Positions 43,651 to 53,338 are shown, numbered from the stretch's first letter. The stretch is DNA of 64,000 nt from Micavibrio sp. UBA6139 (GCA_002423285.1 DIVF01000052.1:46262-110261), one strand, 5' to 3'. Numbers and translations: made by a program. The notes: generated by a model from the letters alone, not told the origin.

Positions 43651-45894
43651 TTATTCTTCTGCGGCCGTCACGAAGCTGTCCATGACCCGTTTTTGTGACC
43701 CGTCATCAAAGGCAATATCCAGTTTATGGCCATCGACATTGATAACTGTGCCCACCCCAAAACTGGCATGAGACACGCGGGACCCGCGCATATAGGCAAG
43801 CGGCCCCTGTTCCACCGCCTGACCGGGGCGGGCCACAGGACGGCGCGGGGCCAGCGCGGCACTGGAAAGCCCAGAAGAATCCCAATGGGATGAACGACCC
43901 ATATTGCCGCCATAACCACCGCTGGAGGGACCAGACAGGCCACGGTCCGCCACAGCGTCAATATGATCTTCCGGTAATTCATCAACAAAGCGCGACGGAA
44001 TAGCATTGTTCCATGTGCCATACATACGGCGATTGGCGGCATAGCTGATAAAGGCACGTTTGCGCGCACGGGTCAGACCGACATAAGCGAGGCGGCGTTC
44101 TTCTTCCAACCCCTTCAGACCGTTTTCATCCATGCTGCGTTGGGACGGGAATAATCCTTCCTCCCAGCCCGGTAAAAACACCGCGTCAAATTCCAGCCCC
44201 TTGGCCCCGTGCAGGGTCATGAGCGTGACGGCATCTTCGACTGAGTCGTCCTGCACTTCAAAAACCAGTGCGATGTGCTCCAAGAATGCGGCCAAGGATT
44301 CAAACGCCGCCATACCGGTGACAAGCTCTTTCAAGTTTTCAATTCGGCCCGGTGCATCGGGTGATTTATCCCCTTGCCACATCGCCATATAACCGGATTC
44401 ATCCAGCATCATCCCGGCCAATTCTGTATGCGCCATTGTTGATACCAACCCGCGCCAGCGTTCAAAATCACCCATCAGGCGGCGCAGGGTTTCACGGATT
44501 TTTGGTTTTAATTCATCTGTTTCGACCAGTTGCAAAATGGCTTCATAGAGCGGCACACCGCGCGCGCGACCATGGGTGTGCAAAATCTGCAATGTGGAAT
44601 CACCAATACCGCGTTTGGGCAAATTGATAATGCGTTCCAGTGCCAGATCATCATTGGGTTGCGCAATGACGCGCAAATAAGCGAGCGCATCCCGAATTTC
44701 CTGACGTTCATAAAAACGTGGCCCGCCAATGACGCGGTAGGAAAGGCCAAGCTGCATAAAGCGTTCTTCGAACTCGCGCATCTGGAATCCGGCGCGCACC
44801 AAAATAGCGATTTGATTGAGTTTCCAGCCCTTACGCTGCAATTGCTCAATCTCTTCACCCACATAACGGGCTTCAGCCTCACCGTCCCACAGGCCACGAA
44901 TGGCGACCTTTTCACCATCACCGGAATCGCTCCACAGCGTCTTGCCTAGACGCCCTTCATTGCGGGCAATCACACCGCCCGCCGCCGCCAGAATATGGCC
45001 GGTGGAGCGGTAATTCTGTTCCAGACGGATAATTTTTGCGCCCGGAAAATCGCGCTCGAACCTCAGGATGTTTTCAATTTCCGCACCGCGCCAGCCATAG
45101 ATCGACTGGTCATCATCCCCAACACAGCAAACATTATTGGACCCTTGCGCCAAAAGACGCAGCCATAAATATTGCGCGACGTTGGTGTCTTGATATTCAT
45201 CGACCATGATGTATTTGAAGCGGCGATGATAATCGGCCAGCACATCGGCATTGGCCGGATCGCGGAAAATCGTGATCATATGCAGCAACAAATCACCAAA
45301 ATCACAAGCATTGACGGTCTTTAAACGCATCTGGTACTGGCGATAAAGACTGACCAGTTTCCCATCCGCCATCTCGCCACCATCGGCGGCGGACAGATCG
45401 GACGGGCGCAGGGCCTTATCCTTCCAGCGTTCAATCACACCCATCATGGCGCGGGGTGCCCATTTTTTGGTGTCAATATTTTCAGCCTCCATCAATTGCT
45501 TGAGCAAGCGCACCTGATCATCCGCATCAATGATGGTGAAGCTGGAAGTGAGGCCGACAAGTTCTGCATGACGGCGCAGCATCCGCGCGGCCAGCGCGTG
45601 GAATGTCCCAAGCCACCACCCCTCAACAGCCGCACCCTGCATCAAGGATGCAACACGGTGGCGCATTTCCTGCGCGGCGCGGTTGGTGAAGGTGACCGCC
45701 AGAATTTGTGATGGCCAGGCGCGGCCCGTTTGCAGCAAATGCGCCAGGCGCGTGGTCAGCACCCGCGTCTTGCCCGTGCCCGCCCCCGCCAGCACCAGAA
45801 CAGGCCCATCCAGCGCCTCAACCGCTTCGCGCTGCGGGGCGTTCAGGCCTTGTAAATAGGGCATCGGATCTTTGGATATTTCTGTGTTTTGCAT
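43651..45894 (-). CDS. uvrD: UvrD/PcrA-type ATP-dependent DNA helicase
   Basis: A 747-residue SF1A 3'-5' DNA helicase. Walker A is LVLAGAGTGKTRVLTTRL (~34-51), motif II is FKYIMVDEYQDTN (~230), motif III is CVGDDDQSIYGWRGAE (~258), and motif VI is YVGLTRARKRAFISYA (~580). A ~90-residue Gly/Ser/Pro linker leads to the C-terminal Tudor-like RGSRVSHASFGVGTVINVDG, as in PcrA/UvrD. It acts in nucleotide-excision and mismatch repair. The M at 45894 is used; no strong ribosome binding site distinguishes it from a start 12 codons earlier. Confidence 0.95.
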   Translation of the reverse strand: MQNTEISKDPMPYLQGLNAPQREAVEALDGPVLVLAGAGTGKTRVLTTRLAHLLQTGRAWPSQILAVTFTNRAAQEMRHRVASLMQGAAVEGWWLGTFHALAARMLRRHAELVGLTSSFTIIDADDQVRLLKQLMEAENIDTKKWAPRAMMGVIERWKDKALRPSDLSAADGGEMADGKLVSLYRQYQMRLKTVNACDFGDLLLHMITIFRDPANADVLADYHRRFKYIMVDEYQDTNVAQYLWLRLLAQGSNNVCCVGDDDQSIYGWRGAEIENILRFERDFPGAKIIRLEQNYRSTGHILAAAGGVIARNEGRLGKTLWSDSGDGEKVAIRGLWDGEAEARYVGEEIEQLQRKGWKLNQIAILVRAGFQMREFEERFMQLGLSYRVIGGPRFYERQEIRDALAYLRVIAQPNDDLALERIINLPKRGIGDSTLQILHTHGRARGVPLYEAILQLVETDELKPKIRETLRRLMGDFERWRGLVSTMAHTELAGMMLDESGYMAMWQGDKSPDAPGRIENLKELVTGMAAFESLAAFLEHIALVFEVQDDSVEDAVTLMTLHGAKGLEFDAVFLPGWEEGLFPSQRSMDENGLKGLEEERRLAYVGLTRARKRAFISYAANRRMYGTWNNAIPSRFVDELPEDHIDAVADRGLSGPSSGGYGGNMGRSSHWDSSGLSSAALAPRRPVARPGQAVEQGPLAYMRGSRVSHASFGVGTVINVDGHKLDIAFDDGSQKRVMDSFVTAAEE

Positions 45895-45942
45895 CGCTAT
45901 TAGATAGGCCGTTTTTACCCTGAAAAACAAGCCTTTCCGCGA

Positions 45943-46695
45943 TTATTTATAACGCCCGAACCAGTTCAGCGCATGGGCCAGCACTTCATGGGCGGTCTGG
46001 GCGTTTTCAAAGCAATGATCGGCCCCCGCGACCAAATGACGTTCGTTTTCCGCATGTCCTGCGCTGTGCCAAGACACTTCATCGGGGGCATTATAAATGC
46101 AATCTTGGGCATGAATCACCTGCACCGGGAAGAACGCCGCCGCCGCGATTTCCAAACAGCGCGACCGGTCATAAAGGGGTATTTCATCCATCATCGCCTG
46201 ACCCAGCACATGCTCGACACCGTGCCCTTCGAGCCAGAAACCATTTTCCTTTTTCGCGGGCAACAAAGACCACAATCTGGGCAGGTCAAAAGAAGGGTCC
46301 CATAGGCTGGCGGCACGAATATTTTTATCATTGGCCAGCATCACCGTCGGCCCGCCATAGCTGTGACCGGTAACAAAAATATCCTGATAGATATTGGCCT
46401 TTTGTGCGATCACCGCGCGCAAATCTGCGGCTTGCAAGGACAGGGTACAATCACGCAGGCGGCGCGCGCCGGGGCCGTCGCCATACAGGTTAAAGCGCAA
46501 CACATCATAACCGTGCCGCGTGAAAAACTGTGAAGCTGTTTTATGGAGATATTCGTTCGCGTGTCCACCAAGGCCATGAACAATGACAATGACGCGTTGG
46601 ACTGGGCGCTGATCAGATGGGTTTTGGGCCGGATTCAATAAGCCATAAATCGTCGCACCGTCATTGGCTTTTATGGACCAGGCTACCTCTTGCAT
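45943..46695 (-). CDS. alpha/beta hydrolase (serine aminopeptidase S33-like)
   Basis: A 250-residue alpha/beta-hydrolase. The oxyanion loop is IVIVHGLGGHANEYLH (~36-51), the nucleophile is in VTGHSYGGPTV (Ser ~113), and the catalytic His is in GADHCFEN (~226). The group includes monoacylglycerol-lipase-like and peptidase-like enzymes; the substrate is not predictable. It ends 48 bases before the uvrD start and begins two bases after the diguanylate cyclase stop, both on the same strand. Confidence 0.88.
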   Translation of the reverse strand: MQEVAWSIKANDGATIYGLLNPAQNPSDQRPVQRVIVIVHGLGGHANEYLHKTASQFFTRHGYDVLRFNLYGDGPGARRLRDCTLSLQAADLRAVIAQKANIYQDIFVTGHSYGGPTVMLANDKNIRAASLWDPSFDLPRLWSLLPAKKENGFWLEGHGVEHVLGQAMMDEIPLYDRSRCLEIAAAAFFPVQVIHAQDCIYNAPDEVSWHSAGHAENERHLVAGADHCFENAQTAHEVLAHALNWFGRYK

Positions 46696-46697
46696 GT

Positions 46698-47756
46698 TTA
46701 TCCGGCTTCGTAGCCTGACTTGCGCGCCGGGGTCGGGGCAGCGGCCACTTGATTACGGCCATTATGCTTGGCCGTATAAAGCGCGGCATCCGCCCGTTCA
46801 ATCAGATCGGTAATTTTTTCACCCGACGTGAATTCGGCAACGCCGACCGACATGGTAATGCGGCCCAGTTTTTCACCGGAGGAGCGATTGATAACATCCT
46901 TGGTTGCCACGGCCTTGCGCAGTGAGTTGCCAACGGCAACCCCGGCGGGCAGCGTGGTATCAGGCAGGATAATCACAAATTCTTCACCGCCGTAACGCGC
47001 GGCAACGTCCTTACCCTTTACGCCCTCGATCAAGGTGCGTGCGACAAGGCGCAAAACCTGATCGCCGATCTGGTGGCCGAAATTATCGTTGAAGGATTTG
47101 AAGTGATCGATATCGACCATCAGCAGTGTAAATGACGTGTTGCTGGCCTCGGCCTCTTCGGTGATCCGGGCGATGGCCGCATCAAAGGCCTTGCGGTTGG
47201 AAAGCCCTGTCAAACCGTCGGTCATGGCTTCTTTGCGGACCTGTTCCAGATCGCGCTGCAAGCCCTGCATCAGGGCAGAAGAACGGTCGAGCTCCTGTTC
47301 CAGCTTCTGGTTTTTGGCCAGCATGTCATGGGTTTCGGCCATGACGTCTTTTACAATGTTTTGAACTTCTTCGGGTGTTTTCACCGAGCTCATGCGTTGA
47401 TTAACGCTGGCCAGTGATCCGCTATAGGTCGCAGTAGCGCTATGAACATCCCGCACCGCGCCGGTCACATTTCTGATGGTTGCGTTGATTTGATCACCAG
47501 CATGGCGCACGGCTTCTTCATTGCGTGAATCGCTCAAGAACCGTGTGTGCAAATCGCGGCAGCGGTCTTCGGTAATTTTTTGATTGTTGTCGATCAGGAT
47601 ATCAATGGCGCGGACGATTTCAGGGCTGATGCCTGCGTAATAGACATACCAGAGTTCATAAATATCCGGTGTCGGCGCAAGGTTTTCGTGGAACACACGC
47701 GCCATGGCTTGTTCAGCGTAGCTTTTAGCCTGTTTGAGGTCGTGCGGATAATCCAC
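46698..47756 (-). CDS. diguanylate cyclase (GGDEF)
   Basis: A 352-residue cytoplasmic protein. The N-terminal ~130 residues form a helical domain (YAEQAMARVFHENLAPTPDIYELWYVYY) that I know from other alphaproteobacterial GGDEF proteins but not by function, followed by a coiled coil (~125-170). The GGDEF domain starts near 175 (MTDGLTGLSNRKAFD) and has an intact active site RYGGEEFVIILP, so it should make cyclic di-GMP. The feedback I-site, RxxD five residues ahead of GGEEF, reads KGKD, which may weaken product inhibition. There is no membrane segment. Confidence 0.93.
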   Translation of the reverse strand: MDYPHDLKQAKSYAEQAMARVFHENLAPTPDIYELWYVYYAGISPEIVRAIDILIDNNQKITEDRCRDLHTRFLSDSRNEEAVRHAGDQINATIRNVTGAVRDVHSATATYSGSLASVNQRMSSVKTPEEVQNIVKDVMAETHDMLAKNQKLEQELDRSSALMQGLQRDLEQVRKEAMTDGLTGLSNRKAFDAAIARITEEAEASNTSFTLLMVDIDHFKSFNDNFGHQIGDQVLRLVARTLIEGVKGKDVAARYGGEEFVIILPDTTLPAGVAVGNSLRKAVATKDVINRSSGEKLGRITMSVGVAEFTSGEKITDLIERADAALYTAKHNGRNQVAAAPTPARKSGYEAG

Positions 47757-47934
47757 GGGGAAGTCCTTCTTGAAAACGGCTTTATAAAATCTCTACCTTC
47801 ATGCTTATCAGGGGACTGGGTCGGGCAAAAGGGGAAATTCCTTTTTTGCCACCCAAAATGCAGCACCAAGCTATTTTGCGGGGTGGGGCGTTAAGGCCGC
47901 CTTAATGACGCAAATCCTTATATTTTTCGTAATA

Positions 47935-48537
47935 TTACATCAGTTCGGTTTGCGCGCCAAAGGCCTCTTCCGGGGCACAGGTCAGGGCAGCGATCACGTC
48001 TTCGACGCTTTCGACCACCATCAACCCGTCACGGTCAGAGGCACGGACAAACCCCTCCTTCACCATGACATCGATCAGATGCAAAAGCTGGGTCCAATAC
48101 CCGCCGACATTGACAACCACAATCGGTTTGTCGTGCAGGCCCAATTGACGCCAGGTCATAATTTCAAAAAATTCATCCAGCGTGCCAAGACCGCCCGGCA
48201 TGATGACGAAAGCATCGGAGCGATCAACCATCATCTGTTTGCGTTCATGCATGCTGTCAACGACGTGCAGTTCGGTCAGGCGTGTATTGCCGATCTCACG
48301 CGATTCAATGTGTTGAGGAATAATGCCGATCGCTTCACCGCCCGCATCCAGCGTTGCCCCCGCAACCAGCCCCATCAAACCGACAGCCCCGCCGCCATAG
48401 ACCAGCCTGCGCCCGTTCTGGCCGAGAATTTGACCAAGGCGGATGGCGGCCTGTTTATACAGGTCAGAAACGCGGCTGGACGCGCCACAATAGACACAGA
48501 TGTTTTGGGGGCAGTCGAGAATAGTGGTGTTTTGCAT
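47935..48537 (-). CDS. LOG-family nucleotide phosphoribohydrolase (TIGR00730)
   Basis: A 200-residue LOG (Lonely guy) family protein, which splits nucleoside 5'-monophosphates into base and ribose 5-phosphate; plant members activate cytokinins. Signatures are ICVYCGASSRVSDLYKQAA at the N-terminus, VYGGGAVGLMG (~52), and the catalytic PGGLGTLDEFFE (~113-124) with GxRxxxxxx preceding (MHERKQMMV). The bacterial role is usually nucleotide salvage or stress. Transcribed alone. Confidence 0.93.
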   Translation of the reverse strand: MQNTTILDCPQNICVYCGASSRVSDLYKQAAIRLGQILGQNGRRLVYGGGAVGLMGLVAGATLDAGGEAIGIIPQHIESREIGNTRLTELHVVDSMHERKQMMVDRSDAFVIMPGGLGTLDEFFEIMTWRQLGLHDKPIVVVNVGGYWTQLLHLIDVMVKEGFVRASDRDGLMVVESVEDVIAALTCAPEEAFGAQTELM

Positions 48538-48649
48538 CGAAGAAATTCTTTTTTAAGCAGGAGGATCGAAAGACAGTATTACAAGAATCATCGTACAGGC
48601 GCAGCTTTACCTTTGCAAAGCACGAATTCAAAGAACCAACAAATGTGGA

Positions 48650-49699
48650 TTACATGTGCAGACCAGAGAGCATCGGACGATTGATCATCCCCTCAGGCAC
48701 GCCGATATTTTGGGCGCGGGAGAGGTTCGGTTCATCGGCGACCAGACCCTTGGCAATGCGGGCCTCGTGAATTTTGTGAACGGCTTCACCGTCCATGCGC
48801 TGTGATTTATAAGCCATCATCGCCGGGGAATTTTCCGCCAGTTTCAAAGCAGCAATGCCGGTCAGGCTTTGACCAGCCAGATCAGCGGAGGCTTCATCGG
48901 TACGACTGCGTGGTGCAGCCCCAAAGCCCGGGCCATTAGCCAGTTTGTTCCATACAGCGCTTGTTTGTGGCGCAGCCGGGCCAGATTGCACCGCCGGAGC
49001 GGCTTCACTGCGGGCATAGCCTGCATCCACTGTGCGGCCCTTACGATCTGTTTTGCTGGCGGAGAATTCACCGCTATTGGCGACACCGAATGTCCCGCGC
49101 CCTGTGACAGCCACCGCCATCGACGCCGCACCCACGGCTGCTGCCGCGAAGGGCATGCCAATGGCCGTTAAACCGCCACTAATCATTGCATCGCGCACCA
49201 GCCCGCCGCCCAAACCGCCGAGCATGGAACCCTGTGGCGCACCGCCCATTTGATTGTCCTGGCCGCCCTTGGCATCGGGTTGGTCCATCTTCTTTGTGAT
49301 GTCTTGAATTTCAGAACGCATATCCGCCATTTTCTGATTGGCATCTGCGATCTTGGCATCGCCTTCCTGACGGTTTTGAACCGCATTGGTGGCGACGCGT
49401 GAATTATCGAGCTTGACTGTCGGCTGCCAGATTGGGCGATTGGCGGACAGGACAGAGCTGAATTGCTGTTGCAGGTTTGATTGCTGCTTGGTGGTGTTGG
49501 TTTCAGATGGGCTTGCGCTTTTCGCGAAATTATCAAAAAAGGAGTCCATCGGGGAGATTTCCGCCGCCATTGCGGGGCCGGAAGATTGAACGACCTGATC
49601 CTTCAACGCATCCATTCCAGACGCACGGTCCAGCGAGACGTCGAGCATATCGACACCAGCCTCCGCGTCTTTGAAATGGGCCTTTGCAGAAACGACCAT
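48650..49699 (-). CDS. Ala/Gly/Met-rich protein with hydrophobic patch, unknown function
   Basis: A 349-residue protein without signal peptide. The first ~110 residues are polar, with Gln/Ser-rich stretches. A short coiled coil lies near 125 (ADANQKMADMRSEIQDITKKM). A glycine-rich linker is followed by a hydrophobic segment (MISGGLTAIGMPFAAAAVGAASMAVAVTG, ~170-200). A polar tail has scattered charged helices. The start has AGGGG five bases upstream. No family is recognised; the hydrophobic patch could insert into a membrane or mediate assembly. The gene at the right edge of the window (63365 onward) has a comparable build. Confidence 0.8.
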   Translation of the reverse strand: MVVSAKAHFKDAEAGVDMLDVSLDRASGMDALKDQVVQSSGPAMAAEISPMDSFFDNFAKSASPSETNTTKQQSNLQQQFSSVLSANRPIWQPTVKLDNSRVATNAVQNRQEGDAKIADANQKMADMRSEIQDITKKMDQPDAKGGQDNQMGGAPQGSMLGGLGGGLVRDAMISGGLTAIGMPFAAAAVGAASMAVAVTGRGTFGVANSGEFSASKTDRKGRTVDAGYARSEAAPAVQSGPAAPQTSAVWNKLANGPGFGAAPRSRTDEASADLAGQSLTGIAALKLAENSPAMMAYKSQRMDGEAVHKIHEARIAKGLVADEPNLSRAQNIGVPEGMINRPMLSGLHM

Positions 49700-49835
49700 T
49701 AAACCCCTAACACCATTACTTTTTTATATTACATAAAACTTTATAGCTTTATTCTTAACACAGGCTTAACGCCTGTCAACATTTTAACAAAAATGGACCC
49801 GGTTGTTAAGGTTTTCAAGGCTGTTTTACCGGGTT

Positions 49836-51341
49836 TTAAGTCCAATTCTGGCGATAACTCAAGGCTTCCGCCATATAGGGGACCTCAACCGGCCCAGCCT
49901 CCCCGGCCAGATCGGAAATGGTCCGGGCGGTGCGCAGCAAACGGTGATAGCCCCGAGCTGATAATTTCAGCTTTTCCGCCGCCTGCCCCAGCAGGGTTTT
50001 GGCCTCTGCGCTGGGGTTTACAACCTCGTCCAAGACGGCCCCGCTTAAGACCGCATTCAGACCATGACCGCGCTGGGCCTGCAGGTTACGGGCCTTGGCG
50101 ACACGCGCGGCCACGCTGCGTGACGATTCACCAGCTTGTGCGCTGTCTTGCAAATCACGAATGGCAACGGGTTGCACATCGACCTGTAAATCGAAACGGT
50201 CGAGAAGCGGACCAGAAATTTTCGCCTGATAATCAACGGCGCATTTTGGCGCACGGGTACATTCGCGGCTCACATCACCCAGATAACCACAGCGGCACGG
50301 GTTCATTGCCGCGATCAATTGAAAGCGCGCGGGGTATTGGACATGGTGATTCACCCGAGCCACCAACGCCTTTCCTGATTCAAGCGGCTGGCGCAATGAT
50401 TCCAGCGTGGCGCGTGCGAATTCAGGCAGTTCATCCAAAAACAAAACACCGTTATGCGCCAGTGAGATTTCCCCCGGCTTTGCCTTGGCCCCGCCGCCAA
50501 TCAGCGCCGGCATTGATGCCGAATGGTGTGGATCACGGAATGGGCGACGCGTCAGCAAACCATCCTCTGGCAACATCCCCGCCAAGGAATGCACCATCGA
50601 TGTTTCCAGCGCTTCCTGTGCAGAAAGCGGCGGCAAAATTCCCGGCAGGCACGATGCCAACAAAGATTTCCCCGAACCCGGCGGCCCCGACATCAATAAA
50701 TTATGCCCACCCGCTGCTGTGATCTCGAGCGCGCGCCGCGCCGTTTCCTGTCCGCGCACCAGTGCCATATCAGGGCCAACAAAGACATCAACGTCACTGC
50801 GCTGCCTCGCACTGGGACGCGATAAAACCTGCGTCCCTTTCATGTGATTGATCAGTTGCAATAAATTCAGCGGCGCCAGAATATCCAACCGCTCCCCCGC
50901 CCATACAGCCTCACCGCCGCAGCCTTCCGGACAGATCAAACGATTATCATTAGCCACCGCGTGCATGGCGGCGGGTAACACCCCGGCCACGGACCGGATC
51001 GTCCCATCCAGCGATAATTCTCCCAAGACCACGCAATCAGACAGCGAATCTTTGGGCAACACCTCCATCGCTGCTAATAACCCCAGCGCAATCGGCAAAT
51101 CATAATGCGACCCCTCCTTCGCCAGATCGGCAGGAGCCAGGTTGACCGTCAAGCGTTTGGCCGGCAACGCCAACCCCAAAGCATGCAGGGCGGCGCGTAC
51201 CCGCTCGCGGCTTTCCCCCACCGCCTTATCCGGCAAACCAACGATTGTGAAAGACGGCAATCCATTCGAAATCTGCACCTCAACCGATACGTGCTGAACA
51301 TCAACGCCTTGGAAAGCGACCGTATTGACGCGTGCGACCAT
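49836..51341 (-). CDS. comM: ComM/YifB-type Mg-chelatase-family AAA+ helicase
   Basis: A 501-residue YifB/ComM protein. The N-terminal ChlI/Lon-like domain starts VARVNTVAFQGVDVQHVSVEVQ. The ATPase has Walker A GPPGSGKSLLASCLP (~218), Walker B GVLFLDELPEF (~300), and a zinc-like CRCGYLGDVSRECTRAP segment (~350). The C-terminal helical domain ends LSARGYHRLLRTARTISDLAG. ComM is a branch-migration helicase that widens heteroduplex DNA during natural transformation. Its presence fits a capacity for DNA uptake, but no other com genes are here apart from a CoiA-like finger at 58343. Confidence 0.94.
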   Translation of the reverse strand: MVARVNTVAFQGVDVQHVSVEVQISNGLPSFTIVGLPDKAVGESRERVRAALHALGLALPAKRLTVNLAPADLAKEGSHYDLPIALGLLAAMEVLPKDSLSDCVVLGELSLDGTIRSVAGVLPAAMHAVANDNRLICPEGCGGEAVWAGERLDILAPLNLLQLINHMKGTQVLSRPSARQRSDVDVFVGPDMALVRGQETARRALEITAAGGHNLLMSGPPGSGKSLLASCLPGILPPLSAQEALETSMVHSLAGMLPEDGLLTRRPFRDPHHSASMPALIGGGAKAKPGEISLAHNGVLFLDELPEFARATLESLRQPLESGKALVARVNHHVQYPARFQLIAAMNPCRCGYLGDVSRECTRAPKCAVDYQAKISGPLLDRFDLQVDVQPVAIRDLQDSAQAGESSRSVAARVAKARNLQAQRGHGLNAVLSGAVLDEVVNPSAEAKTLLGQAAEKLKLSARGYHRLLRTARTISDLAGEAGPVEVPYMAEALSYRQNWT

Positions 51342-51446
51342 ATTAGCAATACTCCTTATAAATTCATTTTAATTAATTATTTTAATAAAAAAATTACGCT
51401 TTATTTTCAAATTACCCCTCCATTTCAAAGAATATAAGAGTGCCAA

Positions 51447-51860
51447 TTGACCATTAGAATCAATCTTGATTGCCTTAATCAATTAGCCATCATTCTCGAA
51501 TGGAGCTCAGGCATTGTATATGAAACGCAAACGGCTGGCATCGCTTGCCGAGATGGCAGGGCAGAGGGCGTTCTTATACCGATTGCTGGCCACACGCTTG
51601 AAGAAGACATCCTTCAGTACATATACAAAAAATACAATGAGCATTGCTGGGATTTAGATGTCGCAGACGCTGATCATATCGATTTTGCATTTCAAAAAAA
51701 TTATGACACCAAATACTTCACGGTCAATCGCGATAAATTAAAGGAATCGAGAGAAGCGTGGATTCACATTACCATTCAATACCCCAGTGACTATAAATGG
51801 CCACTGTTCAAAGGGGTATCTGCAAACCAAGCAATTCTGACTTGGAAGAACAGCGACTAA
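51447..51860 (+). CDS. small protein, possibly DUF6210-like
   Basis: A 137-residue soluble protein with lower GC than its surroundings. The segment LAIILEWSSGIVYETQTAGIACRDGRAEGVLIPI (~12-45) recalls proteins annotated DUF6210, an uncharacterised family often seen beside toxin or immunity genes; I am not certain of this match. The start is a TTG at 51447; no better start exists in frame without losing the conserved region. It is followed by a convergent secreted-protein gene. Confidence 0.65.
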   Translation: MTIRINLDCLNQLAIILEWSSGIVYETQTAGIACRDGRAEGVLIPIAGHTLEEDILQYIYKKYNEHCWDLDVADADHIDFAFQKNYDTKYFTVNRDKLKESREAWIHITIQYPSDYKWPLFKGVSANQAILTWKNSD

Positions 51861-51881
51861 TCATAAAACCAGCACAAACGC

Positions 51882-52487
51882 TTAATCTGCCACCTCTCTA
51901 TCACTGCCACATTTCTTGCGAACCCAGAAATCGTAACCTCGAAAATCTGGATACACCCGATCTTTTGTATAAAAGCGTATGTATTTATCCCAATCAGCCG
52001 GCTTGTTGTATGAATTGTGCGTCAGCTCTTGGTACGTATCAGGAAAGATTATTAGAACCGGGGTGTCTAAGATTGAGGCCGGACTCAAATCTTGATTGAT
52101 GCCAATAGGCGCGAAGCTAACAGGGCGTTTTAAGCTCTCATAATCCCCGTACATACCGTATTGCGCCGAAAACGAAAGCTGTGACACGCCATTTGACCAC
52201 ACGCTGCCAAGACGCATTGTGCTGACCTTTTCGCCCGTACGGTCATAAGTATCAAAATTGAGAAACGTGCTTCGCTGTGGCCCCTCCATATCGCCCGTCT
52301 CAATACGAAGCACAAAGGACAAGGTACGATTGATAAGATTCTCAGAGGGGTCATAACTGTCGCTGATTGATTGATTCTGGGGGACGTATTCCGCACCCCA
52401 CAGTCCACAAGACTTTTGCGCATAAGCAGGTGCCGCGCCCCAAATCAAAAAGATACACGCAGTCATAAAGACGCCGAACATACGCAT
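51882..52487 (-). CDS. secreted protein, unknown function
   Basis: A 201-residue exported protein. The signal peptide is residues 1-23 (VFMTACIFLIWGAAPAYA). The mature part is aromatic and beta-rich, with two cysteines near the ends (KSCGLWG at ~27 and KKCGSDRE at ~193) that could form one disulfide. GC is lower than in the flanking housekeeping genes. Family not recognised. It converges on the DUF6210-like gene with 21 bases between the stops, so both may have arrived together. Confidence 0.75.
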   Translation of the reverse strand: MRMFGVFMTACIFLIWGAAPAYAQKSCGLWGAEYVPQNQSISDSYDPSENLINRTLSFVLRIETGDMEGPQRSTFLNFDTYDRTGEKVSTMRLGSVWSNGVSQLSFSAQYGMYGDYESLKRPVSFAPIGINQDLSPASILDTPVLIIFPDTYQELTHNSYNKPADWDKYIRFYTKDRVYPDFRGYDFWVRKKCGSDREVAD

Positions 52488-52655
52488 TTGAAAAATCTTT
52501 CCGTTATAAAAAACAATTTAAAAATAGCTTTTTGGCCCTATTCCGGAACTTTCCCAGCGACCTTAACAAAACCTTTATCGCATACGGAAACCCCCGTGTT
52601 AACTGGTTTTTTACGCCGGGGGGCCATGATGATTCGTGTTAGGGGATTTAAGATT

Positions 52656-53270
52656 ATGGGGATTGTTAGAGTGAAATTTGATCAAGGGTTAAATGAAGCG
52701 CAGATCATCAGGTTGCACCGTGAATTGGTCGCGCCGGTATCGGTGCATGATATTCTGGCCGGGCATGATGTGCTGGATGAGGTGGCGGAATATACGCTAG
52801 ATGTAATGATTGCGGAGTTCCAGCCCGATACAGCTTTAATGTGCATTGCGCTGTGCGCGGCCCATGTTGCGGAAGCGCATGCAAGCCACTTGCCGATTGC
52901 AGGCACGTTGGGATTTGAGGCAGGGCGGATTGTTCATGAATATGGCCCGTTATGGTTGGCGCATGCGGATCGTCAATTAACCTCCGCCGATGAAAGCCGC
53001 GTCATTGATCTGCTGGAACAGATGCCGGAAGATTTAGAAGCGTTGGCAGATTTATTGGATACGATGCGCGGCCACATGGTTTTGGGCAGTGCGTCTGACA
53101 AGATTTGTGAAATCTTGAGCCAGAACGCCCATGGCTTCCTCGATTATTTAGAAAACCAGGCGCAGGAAGAACGCGCCACCATGCATAAGGCCATTCTGGA
53201 AACGCTGGAGGTGCGCGACAACGTCATCACCTTCCCGGTTGTGACACAGCGTTCCGCCAGAGCCCATTAA
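52656..53270 (+). CDS. helical protein, unknown function
   Basis: A 204-residue soluble acidic protein, nearly all helix. The N-terminal part (MGIVRVKFDQGLNEAQIIRLHRELVAP) is followed by LDVMIAEFQPDTALMCIALCAAHVAEAHA and an acidic C-terminal helix pair. ATG 52656 has AGGGGA nine bases upstream; starts at 52626 and 52629 would add ten residues and lack this spacing. Three cysteines occur (two in MCIALCA, one in KICEIL). Family not recognised. Confidence 0.78.
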   Translation: MGIVRVKFDQGLNEAQIIRLHRELVAPVSVHDILAGHDVLDEVAEYTLDVMIAEFQPDTALMCIALCAAHVAEAHASHLPIAGTLGFEAGRIVHEYGPLWLAHADRQLTSADESRVIDLLEQMPEDLEALADLLDTMRGHMVLGSASDKICEILSQNAHGFLDYLENQAQEERATMHKAILETLEVRDNVITFPVVTQRSARAH

Positions 53271-53310
53271 GCGCGCATTAAAGAGAAAAACAGTGAAAGC
53301 GTTACGGGTT

Positions 53311-53332
53311 AAAGGGGGCAATTGCCCCCTTT
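53311..53332. terminator. perfect palindromic terminator between convergent genes
   Basis: AAAGGGGGCA directly followed by its mirrored complement TGCCCCCTTT forms a perfect 22-base palindrome (53311-53332), with T-rich sequence after it. It lies between the plus-strand gene ending 53270 and the minus-strand HIT gene ending 53339. Confidence 0.8.
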
Positions 53333-53338
53333 ACTCTT

